Of a stretch of DNA of 64,000 bases, positions 60,280 to 64,000 are shown one piece after another. Under the pieces are notes generated by a model, which was not told the origin of the DNA, did not search any database, and worked only from the letters and a program-made list of their open reading frames with translations. Position 1 is the first letter of the stretch. Each line of letters starts with the position of its first letter. The DNA is taken from NCBI GenBank assembly GCA_025201765.1, contig MU623413.1, positions 1-64,000 of the forward strand. Direction: 5' to 3'. The translations under genes were made by a program, and so were the position numbers. The DNA comes from Daldinia sp. FL1419. Taxonomy: Eukaryota; Ascomycota; Sordariomycetes; Xylariales; Hypoxylaceae.

Positions 60280-63200
60280 AAGCAAGCATAAAAGTCTACG
60301 GTTAGTTAGTATTTAAGCATAGTGCGTATGAAACCGCGAGGCGTGCGGCGCACGGATTCGACTTATGTACGGGTAGGATTTTATTTGAATTTTGGGTCAA
60401 GCGCGGCATGGATCTTAGATACGGGACCATTGGAGCCAGGCCGTGGGTTTCCCAAGTGCCAAGCGGTATTACATACATACCTACCTAGTGTACATGGCCT
60501 CCCCCCGTTGCGCTTGCGTTGCGCTGTAGGTTCCATGTTGTTGTTGTGCGCTGGTTAGGTACAATACCATATATACAGATACTATGTATAGTACATGACA
60601 TATACCCATACCTCCGAGAAAGTCAATTAGCCAATCCGCTTGCAACGTGCTCTCCGGACCCCCCTGCCGGGAACAAGGGACCTTTTTTTTCCCTCTCGTT
60701 CGCTTGCGCTGCGCGGCTTCGCGGCATAGACATGGTGGACAATAAGATAGGATGAGATGGCATGGCATGGCATGGCATATGGAAAAGAAAGCGGTGAGAG
60801 TCAGGGTGACTGTTACCTCGGATGGGATAAACACCTAGTTATGGGGATCTAGGTAACTATGTTGTAATGAATCTACTGTAGATCTTGCTTGCTCCTTAGT
60901 GGGAAGTCTTACGCGTTTGTAACCAAAAAGATAGAGGGATGCTCGTTTGCTCAGAGTAGGACACGTTGATTGCGACTCCAGCTCCTTACCTAATTGACTC
61001 CCTAGATGATTGTTCGGTAGGGAATGAAAACTACCTCAACTTTTGCTCGAGTACCTAACATCGGATGGAAATGCATCTTTTAGCTCATAGGTAATACCTC
61101 CTAACTACATAGGTACCTACCTAACCATAGTTATGTGTACTCTGTACATGTAACTATGGTATTATTTCTCGCACGTGACGTTACCGTCCATATGGCTCCT
61201 CTTCCAGGTAGACAAGCTTCCCCTCCTTACAACCAAGAAATTAGACGGGAGAGATTGGGACGTGGGATGCACCTACCTAGCAAGAGCAACCTAGTACCTA
61301 TCTTCTGTAAAAGATACCTCCTAGATGGGACAAATTTAATAAATTGCATCATAAAAAATTACGGCTTCGAGGCAATCCTTTTATTTATTATTTTGGTTTG
61401 GCAAATTTCATAATTATATGTCAAAGCTGCTTACTCGTGAAAGTACAACTAGTATAAGTACCCTCTCACTAGGTACTCTCTATCTCCGAAGCCAAGGATT
61501 TGGCTGCATATTTACGTCGCAACGAGGCGTTCTACGCAATCTTGGTATCTTCTTGGTATCTATCTTGATACCTATCACGATAAAGATCCCCTCAACAAAA
61601 GCTTATTAATAAATCTGACGGTTGCGACGCCTCAATTTAAAATACTATATTAATACGTTTGCCAAGATCTTGGACCCTGAAATCAAACGCTTGTCAGCTT
61701 CCAATCAAGAGCCTCTTAAACTCTAATTAACATTTATCGGTCATGTGCCAACATCACACACGTTCTTATCCGGATTTAGAAGGCCTTGGTCATTCTTGGC
61801 ATCGTTTATATCAATTCTATCATTCTCGTTTTAGATCTCGATATCAGAATATACGACGCTTCGCTGAATGAACAAATTGCAGGTCAGACACTGAATATGC
61901 CAAGGCAAAGATGGCATTTGTTCCGCCAAGCCGGATCTCTTCTTTTCAAACCGCGTAACACGCTAGCATAACCTTCAACGTTAAGACTCGGTAATAAGCT
62001 TAATATTTCTACACTATCGCCAGGTCTTTTTTTGAGTGGCTGGGGTCATCTTCATCGTCGACGCTACACGTACCAAGCGAACCGTTTTACATACCAAGGT
62101 TAAAGCCGAGCTAAACACGCCCCTATCCGGGAGAGCTATTCGCCGGCCTCTCCCCCCCCTTTTTTTTTAGTTCTGACAAGGCCCGGTCGAACAGCGACGA
62201 TAGACCTCCATGGTCTCCGAGGATAAGGTTCGTGGCTAACTCGGCATTCACCCGTAGGTCCACCTCTGTCGACGAAGCTTTTCTTTGATATGCTCGACAT
62301 ACTGTAGGTATTCACATATAATAGCTCAAGTGATAACCACTAGCCGGTAGGTTCCACCCGACTAGCATAGCACGATGTCTTCAACGCCTTCACCGACGGG
62401 CATATGTAAGGTATTTTTCGGTGAGATCGGTTTCGAATTAACCACGGAAAAAACTCCTTCGTCGAACGACCCTGGGATCAGCCGTACTAGTAGCGACAAT
62501 GAGACCAAAATTGCCGGAAAGGAGTGAAAACGTAACTTTTGACAATTAGCATAGATTCAATACCACCCTATTTTCATCCGAAGACAATCTGCATTCTGAC
62601 ACATTCTAGATCATATCTCAATGCGTAACCCATCCTAGCATTATCAGCATCCCCAGGTACTACACCGCAGATCCCAGTGTAGAACACCTTAAAATGCATA
62701 ATGTTTCGGTACACAGTATACCCTAGTGCCATAGTGCTACAGTTAACGACAACTCCTAGCTCTAGCTCTTGTATCGAGATATCATCAAGGTATTTACCCA
62801 AGGTTAGGTAGGTAACATCAGTAGCAGAATCTATGTTGCACTTGGCTCTATTTCCAATCAATCAATCACTATGTGCAAAGTTGCCGGTGTTAATGCAAGC
62901 ACCCGAAATTCCAGACGGATGCAACACAAAGAATCAAATGGTGAACTAATACCTTGATATTACGGGAGCGAACATATCTGGCGCTACGTAAGCTCTAACA
63001 TGTGAGGTTGCAGACCCAAGGTTCAGGAACGGTTTCTGTATCAATACCCAGTCTTAGCCAAGAGCGCGGGAAAATGCGACCCTACCAAAGAGTTTTGCTT
63101 GGCATGCTTGGCTTAGCTCGGCTCGACTCTCCTCACAAGGTAATCAATCTCCCACAACACCACACGTACAAACTAATTCGGGTCCAATAATTTCACCTTT

Positions 63201-63439
63201 TTGGAAGATAATAGCCAAGTCTTGGCTCGGACTGTTGGTATTTTACGGGAAAGTAGCGAGCCTAGGCTTTACGATATTGCATCGATCATTCATTTGTCAC
63301 ATTTGTCGTCGGCGAAACCCTGCAGATGGAGTCTAGGTAGGCTGTATGCAAATCCATGTGGTTGGTATTCCCTTTTACCTCCTCCAACGCCGGAACTGTG
63401 CAAATATAAAAATCATGATCCGTGACCAGCCCTAACCGT

Positions 63440-64000
63440 TTAGACCTTGATGGCCGACTCCAAAGCCTTCTTCTTCTTCTCGATGCGCTTGTTGGCCTTG
63501 GCACCCATGATACCACCACCCCACTGTCGTCGAGCGTTCTCGGATCCGGCAAGGTAGCCGTCCTTGATGGCGCTCACGAGCTTGGAGAGCTCGTTCTTGT
63601 CCTCAGATCGGACCTCAGTGATGGCGAGGACGGCAGCGGTCTAAAGCAACTAATTAGCAGTGCGTTTTTAGTAAATTAGTGGCGATTGACAGATACCTTC
63701 TTGTGAACGACAGTTCCGAGACGGGCCTTGCCCTTGATGATGGCGTAGGGGACACCCATCTTTCGGCAGAGAGCAGGTAGGAAGATGACCAGCTCGATAG
63801 GGTCAACATCGTTGGGAATCAGGACGAGAGAAGCCTTCTTGTTCTCGATCAGGCCAACAACGTGGTTTAGACCGTACTTGACAGCGTAGGGCTTCTTGCT
63901 GACGTCCTCCTTCTTCTTTCCCTCCTTGATGGCGGTAGCCTCCTTGACTAACCGCTCCTTCTTCTCGGCCTTGGACTCGGGGCGGTACTTGTTAAGGAGC
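63440..64000 (-). CDS. RPL8: 60S ribosomal protein eL8 (L7a/L8), 3' part
   Basis: Two exons on the minus strand: 64000-63697 (continuing beyond the window) and 63640-63440, joined over a 56-nt intron with GTATCT and CTTTAG ends and a GCTAAT branch-like site. The 168 visible residues match the C-terminal two-thirds of eL8: LLNKYRPESKAEKKERLV, then KKPYAVKYGLNHVVGLIENK and SLVLIPNDVDPIELVIFLPA (the L7Ae-type RNA-binding core), CRKMGVPYAIIKGKARLG, and the end GGGIMGAKANKRIEKKKKAL. It binds 25S/5.8S rRNA in the large subunit. Codon use is strongly biased to C-ending codons (AAG, CTC, GCC), typical of ribosomal proteins. The start and N-terminal exons lie outside the window. Confidence 0.97.

Larger units (their letters stand above)
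58866..63439. other. 4.6-kb gene-free stretch
   Basis: No supportable gene between the carbonic anhydrase start (-) and the eL8 stop (-). It contains a perfect TATA box (59112-59122), TAGGTA motifs (59165-59173, 60224-60232, about 61109-61118), AGTATGTGC x3 at 60253-60279 and GGCAT repeats at about 60759-60779. A minus-strand non-ATG frame at 62574-62861 (95 codons) reads smoothly but is unrecognised. Confidence 0.55.

Noticed and set aside
62574..62861. 95-codon minus-strand frame with smooth amino-acid composition
   Set aside because: No ATG, an in-frame stop just upstream, and no recognised family. It could be an exon remnant but I cannot support it.

Overview
The window looks like nuclear DNA of a filamentous ascomycete (Pezizomycotina, most likely Sordariomycetes). 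The evidence is: short GT-AG introns (mostly 49-88 nt) with CTAAC/CTGAC-type branch sites, pyrimidine-rich 5' flanks, a fungal gene set (TFIIE-beta, Argonaute, cutinase-fold esterase, DHA2-type transporter, peroxisomal thiolase, eL8), and an AT-rich transposon corpse with only transition differences between its ends, as expected from RIP and methyl-C decay. No species can be named from the sequence alone.

Layout. 0.6-1.5 kb: TFIIE beta subunit (+). 1.5-17.1 kb: a very long stretch without any supportable gene. 17.1-18.6 kb: a four-finger C2H2 regulator (+). 20.8-27.6 kb: a compact stretch with a DsbA/FrnE-like oxidoreductase (+), a secreted CE5 cutinase/acetylxylan-esterase-type enzyme (+), a RING protein (+), a small probably mitochondrial protein (-) and a secreted Cys-rich, Ser/Thr-rich, probably GPI-anchored protein (-). 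30.3-36.3 kb: a 14-TMS MFS transporter (+) convergent with a full-length Argonaute carrying an RGG-rich N-terminus (-). 36.3-52.5 kb: a decayed, gene-poor zone with a truncated MetE-like pseudogene, a P450 fragment, a frameshifted ankyrin gene and a 2966-bp pogo/Fot-like DNA transposon, interspersed with two intact genes of unknown function (a membrane protein and a 498-aa protein). 53.1-58.9 kb: metabolic genes, namely 3-ketoacyl-CoA thiolase (+), ornithine cyclodeaminase/mu-crystallin family (-) and beta-carbonic anhydrase (-). 58.9-63.4 kb: no gene seen. 63.4-64 kb: ribosomal protein eL8 (-), cut by the window edge.

The genes do not form an obvious cluster or pathway; each is a separate monocistronic eukaryotic gene. 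The main themes are genome defence and decay (an Argonaute near transposon and pseudogene debris), long intergenic spacers rich in a recurrent TAGGTA/TACCTA palindromic motif, and short tandem repeats near promoters. Exon coordinates below were derived by hand from reading frame, splice consensus and family conservation. I found no clearly novel multi-gene system.
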